From Fulvivirga lutea (GTDB lineage: Bacteria; Bacteroidota; Bacteroidia; Cytophagales; Cyclobacteriaceae), in NCBI RefSeq assembly GCF_017068455.1, contig NZ_CP070608.1:606501-670500 (forward strand): a DNA stretch of 64,000 bases, written 5' to 3'. Each line of letters starts with the position of its first letter. The first letter of the stretch is position 1. The translations under genes and the position numbers were made by a program. The notes beneath the pieces are model-generated. The model saw only the letters and a program-made list of their open reading frames with translations, had not been told where the DNA came from and did no database searches. Positions 1-7,781 of this stretch are shown piece after piece.

Positions 1-125
1 CAACCGCTCAATCTGGAACATTCAGAATTATTCTCAAGCATCAGCCTGATATTAAATCTGCTACATCCACTGCACAAGATGGTGAAAGTGATATTGACTT
101 AGAATTTGATATTACAATTAACTGA
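1..125 (+). CDS. C-terminal end of a secreted protein (partial)
   Basis: Only the last 40 codons are inside the window, read in the frame ending at TGA 123-125. The end contains TFRIILKHQPDIKS and then acidic, beta-rich residues (GESDIDLEFDITIN). This tail resembles the C-terminus of Bacteroidota secreted proteins annotated as type 1 periplasmic binding fold proteins; that is recalled from the family, not tested. The reading frame is open to the window edge and a good terminator follows 35 bases downstream, which supports a real gene end. Confidence 0.6.
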   Translation, partial: TAQSGTFRIILKHQPDIKSATSTAQDGESDIDLEFDITIN

Positions 126-159
126 TATTCTCTTTTTGGTTTAGGTTGAAATCAGTTAC

Positions 160-189
160 AACCTCCTCGGCAATCGGGGAGGTTTTTTT
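160..189 (+). terminator. Intrinsic terminator
   Basis: AACCTCC (160-166) pairs with GGAGGTT (178-184) around a short loop that can extend the stem by CG pairs, followed by a run of seven T. It ends the upstream partial gene. The T-run overlaps the stop end of the convergent HisA-like gene. Confidence 0.85.
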
Positions 190-919
190 ATGATACTTTT
201 ATTAGAAACTTTTCCAACTCTTTCAGCTTGATTCTACCCTCGTAGAAAGCCTTACCAAAGATCACCGCAAATACGCCCATTTCATTCAACTTTTCAATGT
301 CGCTAATATCTCTCACGCCACCACTAGCTAAAAGGCATATATCAGGAAATCTTTCCATCATTTTGTTGTATAGATCAAAACCTGGTCCTTCCATTACACC
401 ATCTTTAGAAATGTCTGTGGTTTTTACATATTTCAAACCTCTGGAATAGAAATAGTCGATGTGGTCAAATAAATCCAGCTCTGTTTGTTTTTGCCAACCC
501 CGAATTGATATCTTCTCATTTAGTGCGTCAGCACCTAATGTAATTTTCTCCCTACCATAAGAAATAATCCAAGAAGCAAATAATTCTTTTCTGCTTACAG
601 CAATACTGGCAGCAGTGATATAGCTGGCTCCATACTCGTAGGCCTTTGAAATATCTCCATCGGTATGAATACCACCTGTAAAATCTACTTTTAAATTGGT
701 ATGGCCGGCAATGGCTTCCAAAATATGATAATTAACAGGCTGGCCGCGTCTGGCTCCATCTAAATCCACCAAATGCACTACCTCTATGCCATGATCTTCA
801 AAGGTTTTAGCCAAATCGATGGGCGTTTGATCATATACCTTTTCTTTGCTAAAATCTCCTTGCTGGAGCCTAGTCACCTTGCCATCTATGATTGCGATAG
901 AGGGTATTATTTGAATCAT
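188..919 (-). CDS. HisA-family TIM-barrel protein (ProFAR isomerase-like), first catalytic Asp replaced by Ala
   Basis: The 243-residue protein matches HisA over its whole length: IIPSIAIIDGK at the N-terminus, HLVDLDGA near 49-56, a TGGI phosphate loop at 81-84, GAD at 129-131, TTDISKDG at 167-174 and LASGGV...FGKAFYEGR near the end. HisA isomerises ProFAR to PRFAR in histidine synthesis. Family HisA enzymes read IPAID at the start and that Asp is one of two catalytic acids. Here the residue is Ala9 (codon GCA, checked on the minus strand). The second Asp (131) and the Thr (168) are kept. The glycine loop is TGGI rather than GGGI. The gene stands alone with no other his gene in the window, so it is more likely a divergent paralogue than the pathway enzyme. 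It is converging on the terminator at 160-189. Confidence 0.85.
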   Translation of the reverse strand: MIQIIPSIAIIDGKVTRLQQGDFSKEKVYDQTPIDLAKTFEDHGIEVVHLVDLDGARRGQPVNYHILEAIAGHTNLKVDFTGGIHTDGDISKAYEYGASYITAASIAVSRKELFASWIISYGREKITLGADALNEKISIRGWQKQTELDLFDHIDYFYSRGLKYVKTTDISKDGVMEGPGFDLYNKMMERFPDICLLASGGVRDISDIEKLNEMGVFAVIFGKAFYEGRIKLKELEKFLIKVS

Positions 920-1070
920 ATTATCTTAACTTTTAGAGACTACAATTCTAACCAACCATTGCCGATTGGCTGTAATTAATTTGTTAAATAATTATCAAAA
1001 ATTGGCCGAAGGAATTCACACAGCACTTTACTCGTTAATCCTAAGGGGAAATGGTAAAGTACTAAAATAA

Positions 1071-1760
1071 TTACAATTTAACAAGCTTAAACCCCTCTCC
1101 GTGTATGGTTAGAATCTGGATATTTTCATCTGCTTTCAGGTGTTTTCTGAGCTTGGTAATGTACACATCCATACTGCGGGCATTAAAATAAGAATCGTCA
1201 CCCCAAATATGCTTTAATGCAAGCGTTCGGGTAAGCACCTTGTTTTGATATGACACAAGCATTTTAAGCAGCTCATTTTCCTTGGTAGTCAACTTACTCT
1301 CTTCACCATCTTTGGCCAATAACCTTCTTGTAGGATCGAAAGTAAAGCTACCCAATGAGATGGGACCTTCAACTGAAGACGTATTGGGTGCAACTCTTTT
1401 AAAAATGGCTTTGATTCTTAGCAAGAGCTCCTCCATACTAAAAGGCTTGGTGATATAATCGTCTGCTCCAATTTTAAAACCTTTAATAGTATCTTCTTTC
1501 ATCGACTTTGCTGTTAGGTAAATGATTGGCACCTCTTCATCGATCTCTCTAATAGTTGAGCCTAACTCAAACCCATCAATCTTCGGCATCATTACATCTA
1601 ACAAACACAAATTATATTTCCCTTTGGCAAACATGGTTTTGCCCTGTTCACCATCTCGTGCCAACTGAATGTGATAGCCTTTCAGCTCCAGATATTCTTT
1701 TAATATCTGGCCAAGGTTTGGGTCGTCCTCTACCAGAAGTATTTTTTGTTTATCGTTCAT
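1071..1760 (-). CDS. RprY-like OmpR-family response regulator
   Basis: Receiver domain (about 5-118) followed by a winged-helix DNA-binding domain (about 132-228). Acidic pocket E11-D12-D13, phospho-acceptor D55 in LLDVMMP, T83 and K105 (TKPFS). The C-terminal end NARSMDVYITKLRKHL and IHGEGFKL is typical of Bacteroidota RprY relatives. I take ATG 1760 as the start because the receiver begins there (MNDKQKILLVEDD); an upstream ATG at 1817 would add 19 residues lying inside the kinase gene. The gene overlaps the end of the histidine kinase gene by 11 bases, so the pair is translationally coupled. Confidence 0.93.
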   Translation of the reverse strand: MNDKQKILLVEDDPNLGQILKEYLELKGYHIQLARDGEQGKTMFAKGKYNLCLLDVMMPKIDGFELGSTIREIDEEVPIIYLTAKSMKEDTIKGFKIGADDYITKPFSMEELLLRIKAIFKRVAPNTSSVEGPISLGSFTFDPTRRLLAKDGEESKLTTKENELLKMLVSYQNKVLTRTLALKHIWGDDSYFNARSMDVYITKLRKHLKADENIQILTIHGEGFKLVKL

Positions 1761-3297
1761 TGGGCAAATAAATTTTAAATGTACTTCCTTTTCCAAGCTC
1801 AGACTCTGCCTCAACATACCCTTCGTGCCTGTCTATAATAGTTTTAACATAGCTTAATCCTAAACCAAAACCTTTCACATCATGCCTGTCGCCAGTATGT
1901 GCCCTATAGAATTTTTCAAAAATATGCTTGAGTGTTTCAGAATCCATTCCCATTCCATTATCAGTAATCTCTAACCATATACCTTTCGACTTATTATAAC
2001 TTGATACCGTTAAAACTGGTGCGTCTATCGAGTATTTCATGGCATTGTCCAGGATATTGATGATCACATTGGTGATATGATGCGAATCGCCAATTATCAG
2101 ATCATTTTGCGCCTGGAGGTCAACTTTTAGCCAACCACTTTTTTCTTCCAAGCTTATTTGAATCTTATCTACTGCTGATTCAATAAGTCTATGCAGTTGA
2201 ATTTTCTCAGTTTTAAGATTAAATGTTTCCTTATCCAATAATGCGGATTGCAGCACTTTTTCAACCTGCACAGAAAGCCTGTTATTCTCTTCTTTAATCA
2301 TTCCCAAATATCGGATAAGCGTAGCTTCATTTGAACGCATCTCTGTTTCGCCTAATGCCTCCACCGCCAAACCTACTGTAGCAATTGGGGTCTTCAGCTC
2401 ATGCGTCATATTATTAATAAAATCATTCTTCATTTCAGAGATTTTTTTCTGTTTGAAGATGATGTAAATAGCATAAGTAAAGCATCCCAGAATTATAATA
2501 ATAAATAAAACTGAAGCCGCTAATGTTGCCCAGATTTGCCTGAACAGATAGCTTGTTTGTCCGGGGAAATTGACCAGCAGATAGTTGGCATTCGATAAAA
2601 TATCGTTCGGAAATAATGAGGCCCTTAACTCAGTAGATTTGAGTTCTTCAAATGACTCGGCCTCGCCCATAATAATCTCATTTTTAGTAGCATCTAATAC
2701 TCCAAAATGATAAGGTATGTTGATTCCATTACTCAAAAATGTTGTATGTAACAGGGAGTCTAATAGTTTCTGATTTACTCTCTCTTTAATAGCATGCGGA
2801 CTTATTAATTGCTCAATAACCACATTTACCATGTGACTCTTGGATAGAAATTTTTCAGTTCTGTTGCTCTTAAATACAGAATCATTAATTACAACTAAAT
2901 CGATGGGCTTAGGGGGAGGGCTAGGCGGTTTGATCTCACTAATTTGTGTCACTTCCCTAAACGACTTCAAATGTCTCTCTGATACGGAAATACTATCATC
3001 ATCGATAAGGACATGCCTTTTACCATCGACATCAATAGTTTCTTCTCTGTAAATGAGTTTAATTTTCTCACTATCAGACTCCTTTACAGCTGCATAAAAA
3101 CTACTTGCGGCAAGGTTGGCTACCTCCATTCGCTCAAGACTGGTGGCTACTTGCCTGAGTGATAGAATCACATTTTCATTAAAAGATTGCCTGTTTAAGC
3201 TAATAGCATTATTAATCCAGTACACCTGAAAGCTCGCCAGGCCTATCAGTGCAATGCTCATAAGTACAACTATTATCCATACCGAGGACTTCTTCAT
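1750..3297 (-). CDS. RprX-like sensor histidine kinase
   Basis: 515 residues. TM helix at about 6-28, a periplasmic sensor of about 220 residues with a proline-rich stretch near 124-131, TM helix at about 256-281, and no obvious HAMP domain. The kinase core follows: H299 in the MTHELKTP box, N box (NVIINILDNAMKYS), G1 (DNGMGM), F box (FEKFYRA) and G2 (GFGLGLSYV). It should autophosphorylate H299 and pass phosphate to D55 of the downstream regulator. The periplasmic domain has no motif I can name, so the signal is unknown. It is divergent from lysA with about 110 bases between. Confidence 0.93.
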   Translation of the reverse strand: MKKSSVWIIVVLMSIALIGLASFQVYWINNAISLNRQSFNENVILSLRQVATSLERMEVANLAASSFYAAVKESDSEKIKLIYREETIDVDGKRHVLIDDDSISVSERHLKSFREVTQISEIKPPSPPPKPIDLVVINDSVFKSNRTEKFLSKSHMVNVVIEQLISPHAIKERVNQKLLDSLLHTTFLSNGINIPYHFGVLDATKNEIIMGEAESFEELKSTELRASLFPNDILSNANYLLVNFPGQTSYLFRQIWATLAASVLFIIIILGCFTYAIYIIFKQKKISEMKNDFINNMTHELKTPIATVGLAVEALGETEMRSNEATLIRYLGMIKEENNRLSVQVEKVLQSALLDKETFNLKTEKIQLHRLIESAVDKIQISLEEKSGWLKVDLQAQNDLIIGDSHHITNVIINILDNAMKYSIDAPVLTVSSYNKSKGIWLEITDNGMGMDSETLKHIFEKFYRAHTGDRHDVKGFGLGLSYVKTIIDRHEGYVEAESELGKGSTFKIYLPNER

Positions 3298-3408
3298 TGT
3301 TCAAAAATACACGTATAAATGCAGCCAGTTGAAGAATTAACCTTTTTTAACTTTTCAGCCAGTGGCCACTTTTCTTGGTTTTTAGTGCGCTTACAGATAA
3401 TTTCGGCC

Positions 3409-4641
3409 ATGGATTCGAAAAACGGTCAATACAGTATACAAGGAGTTAGCCTCACCAAAATCGCCTCAGAATTTGGTACTCCGCTTTATGTTTATGATGC
3501 AGAGAAGATCATAAACCAGCTTCAATCGTTAAAAAATGCCTTTTCTAACCAAAAATTGAAGATTAAATATGCTGCAAAGTCATTGACCAACATTAACATA
3601 CTTAAGTTAATGAAGAAGCATGGTGCAGGTGTGGACGTGGTATCTATTCAAGAAGCACAACTGGCTTTAAAGGCAGGTTTTGAACCTAGTGAGATTTTGT
3701 TCACTCCAAATTGTGTGTCTTTTGATGAAATAGTGGAAGGAGTGAAGCTGGGTTTAATGATCAATATTGACAACATTTCTATACTCGAGCAATTTGGTCA
3801 TAAATATCATAATAAAGTACCGTGCTGCATTCGATTAAATCCGCATATTATGGCAGGTGGAAACACCAAAATATCTACCGGCCATGTGGACTCTAAGTTT
3901 GGTATTTCGATCTATCAGCTGCCACATTTAATACGAGTGGTAAACACAACTGGCATTAAAGTTACCGGCTTGCATATGCATACCGGATCTGACATTCTGG
4001 ATGCTGAGGTATTCTTAAAGATTGCTGAAATACTCTTCGGGGTGGCCAGAGATTTCCCTGATCTTGAATTCATAGATTTTGGAAGTGGCTTTAAAGTAGG
4101 TTATAAAGAAAATGACATTACCACCAACGTTTATGACCTGGGTGTGAAGCTTGGAAAGGCATTCGATAACTTTTGCGAGAGTTACGGAAGAAAATTAGAA
4201 ATGTGGTTTGAGCCGGGTAAATATCTCGTAAGTGAGGCAGGCTACTTTTTAGCTAAAGCCAATGTAATTAAAACTACTCCTGCCACTGTATTTGTGGGGG
4301 TTGATAGTGGAATGAACCACCTGCTTCGCCCAATGATGTATGATGCATATCATGAAATCGTAAATATTTCTAACCCGAAAGGAACGCAACGGGTTTATAC
4401 TGTTGTAGGGTACATCTGCGAAACTGATACATTTGGTTGGGATCGTAAATTAAGTGAAGTGCGTGAAGGAGATATCCTTATGATGAAAAATGCAGGAGCC
4501 TATGGCTTTTCCATGGCTTCTAATTACAATTCAAGATTCCGCCCTGCCGAGGTACTTGTACTCGATGGCAAAGCCCATTTAATAAGAGAACGAGAAACCA
4601 TGGAAGACCTATTGAAAGGGCAAGTAGATTTGAAGATTTAA
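3409..4641 (+). CDS. lysA: Diaminopimelate decarboxylase
   Basis: PLP-dependent decarboxylase of the alanine-racemase fold that turns meso-diaminopimelate into lysine. Counting from ATG 3409, the PLP lysine is K57 (KYAAK). Other signatures are HMHTGSDI, FGSGFKVGY for the phosphate, EPGKYLVSEAG, and the C-terminal CETDTFGWDR with NAGAYGFSMASNYNSR. An ATG at 3319 would add 30 residues (hydrophobic, no homology expected), so I prefer 3409, where MDSKNGQYSIQG leads straight into the conserved region. Length 410 residues fits the family. It stands alone between the first kinase gene and msrA. Confidence 0.94.
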   Translation: MDSKNGQYSIQGVSLTKIASEFGTPLYVYDAEKIINQLQSLKNAFSNQKLKIKYAAKSLTNINILKLMKKHGAGVDVVSIQEAQLALKAGFEPSEILFTPNCVSFDEIVEGVKLGLMINIDNISILEQFGHKYHNKVPCCIRLNPHIMAGGNTKISTGHVDSKFGISIYQLPHLIRVVNTTGIKVTGLHMHTGSDILDAEVFLKIAEILFGVARDFPDLEFIDFGSGFKVGYKENDITTNVYDLGVKLGKAFDNFCESYGRKLEMWFEPGKYLVSEAGYFLAKANVIKTTPATVFVGVDSGMNHLLRPMMYDAYHEIVNISNPKGTQRVYTVVGYICETDTFGWDRKLSEVREGDILMMKNAGAYGFSMASNYNSRFRPAEVLVLDGKAHLIRERETMEDLLKGQVDLKI

Positions 4642-4683
4642 GGGTATGAACCTACCTCTTTATCCCCACCCTAAAGGGAAATT

Positions 4684-5337
4684 TTATTTATAATCCTCTT
4701 TAAGGAATTCCTTATATTCTTTCATGAACTTTTCTACTTTGGGTCTTGAGACAGAATAGACATAAGGTTGATTAGGATGTAACTCATAATAGTTTTGGTG
4801 ATAGTCTTCCGCCTCATAGAAATTGGTATATGGGGTAATAAGCGTAACAACTTTAGAGTCGTACTTACCTGATTGATCCAAATACTCCTTTCTTGCTTCG
4901 GCCAGCTTCTTTTCCTCATCATTTTGAAAATAAATTTCAGAGCGATATTGCTTGCCTACATCGGGGCCTTGTCGGTTCAGCTGAGTTGGATCATGGCTCG
5001 CATAAAAGAATTCAATAAGCTGTTTATATGAGACAACTTCGGGATCGTACGCTATTCTAACCGCCTCAGCATAATTAGTAATACCGGCACTCACTTGTTG
5101 GTATGTTGGGTTGGGTCTGTCACCGCCAGCATAGCCTGATACAACATCTACTACTCCTTTTACTCTTTCAAAAACGGCCTCGGTGCACCAGAAGCACCCA
5201 CTGGCAAAGTAAGCTGTATCTAACCTTGCCCGTTGTTCATGTGTAATGGAAGATTTTTCAGTTTTCTGTTCGTCTTTTTTGGCAGCGCAGCAAACCATGA
5301 GTATGCTTATGAGTAGTATTGATGGTAATTTTAGCAT
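4684..5337 (-). CDS. msrA: Peptide methionine sulfoxide reductase MsrA, exported
   Basis: Reduces the S form of methionine sulfoxide in proteins. The catalytic motif GCFWC has the nucleophile at C48. GYAGG, NPTYQQVSAG and YFYASHDPT-type segments and the YHQNYY motif are all present. The N-terminus is a hydrophobic signal (about 4-17) ending in two cysteines (VCCAAKK), so the protein is probably exported and may be lipid-anchored, though the lipobox is weak. The terminal segment SVSRPKVEKFMKEY is usual for MsrA. No msrB lies next to it. Convergent with lysA. Confidence 0.93.
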   Translation of the reverse strand: MLKLPSILLISILMVCCAAKKDEQKTEKSSITHEQRARLDTAYFASGCFWCTEAVFERVKGVVDVVSGYAGGDRPNPTYQQVSAGITNYAEAVRIAYDPEVVSYKQLIEFFYASHDPTQLNRQGPDVGKQYRSEIYFQNDEEKKLAEARKEYLDQSGKYDSKVVTLITPYTNFYEAEDYHQNYYELHPNQPYVYSVSRPKVEKFMKEYKEFLKEDYK

Positions 5338-5438
5338 TGTTTATTCTCTAGTTCACTTCTATAACTGAATGAGCTACTCCATTGTTGCATTAAGTTTGAC
5401 GCTGGCACGACATTTACCTAAAGTCATCAACGTATCTA

Positions 5439-5537
5439 GTTATTGCGATGAGTGAGGAATGAACGAAGAAGCAATCTCATCAAGACTGTTCACCGAGTCT
5501 TTAATAAAATTAATAATTCTTCATTCCTCGCATTAAC
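5439..5537. repeat. Dispersed hairpin repeat, copy 1
   Basis: The ends are imperfect inverted repeats: GTTATTGCGA at 5439-5448 against TCGCATTAAC at 5528-5537, extending inward through GAGGAATGAA and TTCATTCC. An internal segment GAAGCAATCTCA is shared with copy 2 at 25486-25564. It lies between msrA and the radical SAM gene. It resembles the ATTGCGA...GAAGCAATCTC small mobile or REP-like repeats found in many bacterial genomes. Confidence 0.7.
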
Positions 5538-5548
5538 CAAATGCCTGT

Positions 5549-6601
5549 TCAAAACAAACTATAATTACCCCCTTTTCGGAAGGCTGTGAGGTTCAAGGGT
5601 GTACTTTTAACATTCTTCATATATCTATTTTTAGAGATGTGATGTAGCTTATTAATAGTAGAGGCAATATTCCCAACACCTTTCATTCTTTTGCCAAACT
5701 CGCTGTCATTCACTGTGCCACCATGAAGCTCCTTTATTTGATTAATCACCTTTTCTGCTCTATCAGGGAAATATTTCTGTAGCCAGGCTTCAAAAATATC
5801 TGCAATCTTACCGTTTAATCGAACGGTGGTATAATTAACTCCTTGAGCCCCCCTTTCTGCCACTGCTTTAATAACTGCGGGTATTTCATGATGATTGATA
5901 GAAGGAATTATTGGGGCATTCATAATGCTTACCGGAATACCTGCCTCGGTTAACTTTTCTATTGCCAACAATTTAGACTTTACGCTCGCTGTTCGTGGTT
6001 CTAAAATTCTTCTGAGTCCGTCATCTAAAGTGGTAATGGATAGAATTACTTTCACCAGATTATCAGAAGCTAGATCTTTCAAAATATCTAAGTCTCGTGT
6101 AACCAGCACATTCTTAGTAATAATACCCACAGGGTGCCTGTATTTGGCAAAAACCTCTAGAAGTTGCCGTGTGATTTTTAGCTCACGCTCAATAGGTTGA
6201 TAACAATCCGTATTGCCAGAAAGCACAATGGGCTTAGGTTTCCAGGAAGGTTTAAGCAAATGATTTTCTAGTAAAGCTGGGGCATTACTTTTTACAATAA
6301 TCTTAGTTTCAAAATCAAGACCTAAGTTGTAGCCCCAGTATTCATGTGTTTTGCGCGCGTAACAATAAATACAGCCATGTTCACAACCCTGATAGGGGTT
6401 TAGTGAGTATTCCATGCCCACATCAGGGCTGGTAACCTTATTGACCACCTTGTTTGGTGTTTCGTAGAACAGCTGCGTTTTCGGCCGTTCAATTAACAAT
6501 TCCTCATCTAACCCTTCTATGTGATCTGTTACAATCTCCTGATTTAAAAAATCATTGGAAATCGCAGATTGCGCCCCTCTCCCTTTGAGTAAATCATTCA
6601 T
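5549..6601 (-). CDS. PA0069-family (SplB-like) radical SAM protein
   Basis: 350 residues with the radical SAM cluster motif as CEHGCIYC: C73, C77 and C80 (CX3CX2C). Upstream is the family hallmark NPYQGCEHGC, and downstream SGNTDCYQPIE and the SITTLDDGLRRILEPRTAS segment. Proteins of this family (PA0069/Rv2578c type) are related to spore photoproduct lyase but their substrate is not established. Start ATG 6601 is taken because no homology lies further upstream. The start codon touches a perfect palindrome (6600-6638), which may control its expression. Confidence 0.88.
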   Translation of the reverse strand: MNDLLKGRGAQSAISNDFLNQEIVTDHIEGLDEELLIERPKTQLFYETPNKVVNKVTSPDVGMEYSLNPYQGCEHGCIYCYARKTHEYWGYNLGLDFETKIIVKSNAPALLENHLLKPSWKPKPIVLSGNTDCYQPIERELKITRQLLEVFAKYRHPVGIITKNVLVTRDLDILKDLASDNLVKVILSITTLDDGLRRILEPRTASVKSKLLAIEKLTEAGIPVSIMNAPIIPSINHHEIPAVIKAVAERGAQGVNYTTVRLNGKIADIFEAWLQKYFPDRAEKVINQIKELHGGTVNDSEFGKRMKGVGNIASTINKLHHISKNRYMKNVKSTPLNLTAFRKGGNYSLF

Positions 6602-6638
6602 ATTCTAAATTACTAATTAGATTAGTAATTTAGAATAT
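6600..6638. promoter_or_regulatory. Perfect 18-bp inverted repeat overlapping a start codon
   Basis: ATATTCTAAATTACTAAT (6600-6617) is the exact reverse complement of 6621-6638, separated by only three bases. The first two bases of the radical SAM start codon (6601-6600) are inside the arm. Read on the minus strand no T-run follows, so it is a poor terminator for the VOC gene. It may be an operator or an RNA hairpin that hides the start codon. Confidence 0.7.
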
Positions 6639-6647
6639 TTTTAGTAT

Positions 6648-7046
6648 TTATTGATTGTCGATTGGTTCGGCAAAAGTTAGGTAATAGCCATTGATGTCTC
6701 TAACCGTAAATTCCTTCATCCCATAAAAAGTGTCATGAAGTTGAACAACAATATCAGCATCGTTATAATGCCTGTCATAAAACTCCTCTATACCAGTCAT
6801 TTTTATGAATAATGTCGCTCCTCCTCCCGGGCTTTCATGTCTAATTTCAGGAATATCTTTTTTAAGGCTTTCTTCACTTTGAAACATGATGTCCACATCG
6901 CCTTTTTTCATTCGAGCCCAGTCAAGCACATCACCTTTTTCAGGAACAGTTGATACTGTTTCAAATCCAAAAATTCCATGGTAGTAGTTAATAGTAGCCC
7001 TTACATCATCTACCATGAGGTTTGGGGTTAGTGTTTCTAATTTCAT
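6648..7046 (-). CDS. VOC-family (glyoxalase/bleomycin-resistance fold) protein
   Basis: 132 residues with a single vicinal-oxygen-chelate domain: LTPNLMVDDVRATINYYHGIFGFE at the start, FIKMTGIEEFYDRHY in the middle and the usual end KEFTVRDINGYYLTFAEP. Glu near the C-terminus and one histidine could take part in metal binding. Such single-domain proteins work as dimers on varied substrates, so no reaction can be assigned. It lies between the second response regulator gene and the radical SAM gene, on the same strand as both. Confidence 0.85.
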   Translation of the reverse strand: MKLETLTPNLMVDDVRATINYYHGIFGFETVSTVPEKGDVLDWARMKKGDVDIMFQSEESLKKDIPEIRHESPGGGATLFIKMTGIEEFYDRHYNDADIVVQLHDTFYGMKEFTVRDINGYYLTFAEPIDNQ

Positions 7047-7091
7047 GCTTACTCTGTTATTTTGAGAAAGCCTGAATTTAACAATTCTTTA

Positions 7092-7781
7092 TTAATTGAT
7101 TGTTATCACAAGTTCAAATCCAATGCCATGCCTGTTGGCTATACTCACATTAGAATCTTTAGCGAGGTACTTTCGAAGCTTAGAAATAAAAACATCAAGG
7201 CTACGACCTAAAAAATAGTCGTCATCGCCCCACACTTCTTTGAGAATTTCATCGCGCTTTACTACTCTCTGTTTATTTAAACAAAAGAACCGGAGCACAT
7301 CTGCTTCCTTCTGGGTTAGGTTCTTTATTTCGCCTTTGTAAGTAAGGCTTAAATCAGAGTAGTTAAAATCGTACTCGCCAATTTTAAAATTTTGTTTGGT
7401 TGTGCTGGTGCTCAACTTACGTTTAAGAAAGACTTCTATTCTAAAAATGAGTTCTTCCATGCTAAACGGCTTGGTAATATAATCATCACCACCACTTTTA
7501 AACCCCTCAAGTTTGTCTTCTTGCATCGACTTGGCCGTGAGATATAATATTGGCACATTAGAATCCTTCTTTCTTATCTCTTTGCCCAAGGTAAACCCAT
7601 CAACCGCTGGAAGCATTACATCTAACAGGCACAGATCAAACTTTCCTTTGGTAAATGACTTGCTTGCCAAAGCTCCATCCGCATAGTGAATCACGTCATA
7701 ACCATTTAATGAGAGGTTATCTTTAATCACAAAAGATAAGCTCTCATCATCCTCCACTAGCATTATTGAAGTCTTATTCAT
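7092..7781 (-). CDS. RprY-like OmpR-family response regulator (second copy)
   Basis: 229 residues: receiver (about 4-118) with acidic E10-D11-D12, phospho-acceptor D54 in LLDVMLP and the conserved TKPFS lysine, then a winged-helix domain ending GRSLDVFISKLRKYL and RHGIGFELV. It closely parallels the regulator at 1071-1760 in length and motifs. It overlaps the end of its kinase gene by 8 bases. The two regulators probably arose by duplication and now serve different sensors, since the kinase sensor domains differ greatly. Confidence 0.93.
   Translation of the reverse strand: MNKTSIMLVEDDESLSFVIKDNLSLNGYDVIHYADGALASKSFTKGKFDLCLLDVMLPAVDGFTLGKEIRKKDSNVPILYLTAKSMQEDKLEGFKSGGDDYITKPFSMEELIFRIEVFLKRKLSTSTTKQNFKIGEYDFNYSDLSLTYKGEIKNLTQKEADVLRFFCLNKQRVVKRDEILKEVWGDDDYFLGRSLDVFISKLRKYLAKDSNVSIANRHGIGFELVITIN

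Noticed and set aside
773-979. Open frame of 68 codons on the plus strand over the HisA-like gene start
   Set aside because: It lies antisense to a well-supported gene and has no signal, family motif or leader.
1025-1060. ACTTTAC and GTAAAGT inverted repeat downstream of the first response regulator gene
   Set aside because: Only 7-base arms with a 22-base loop and no T-run, too weak to call a terminator or operator.
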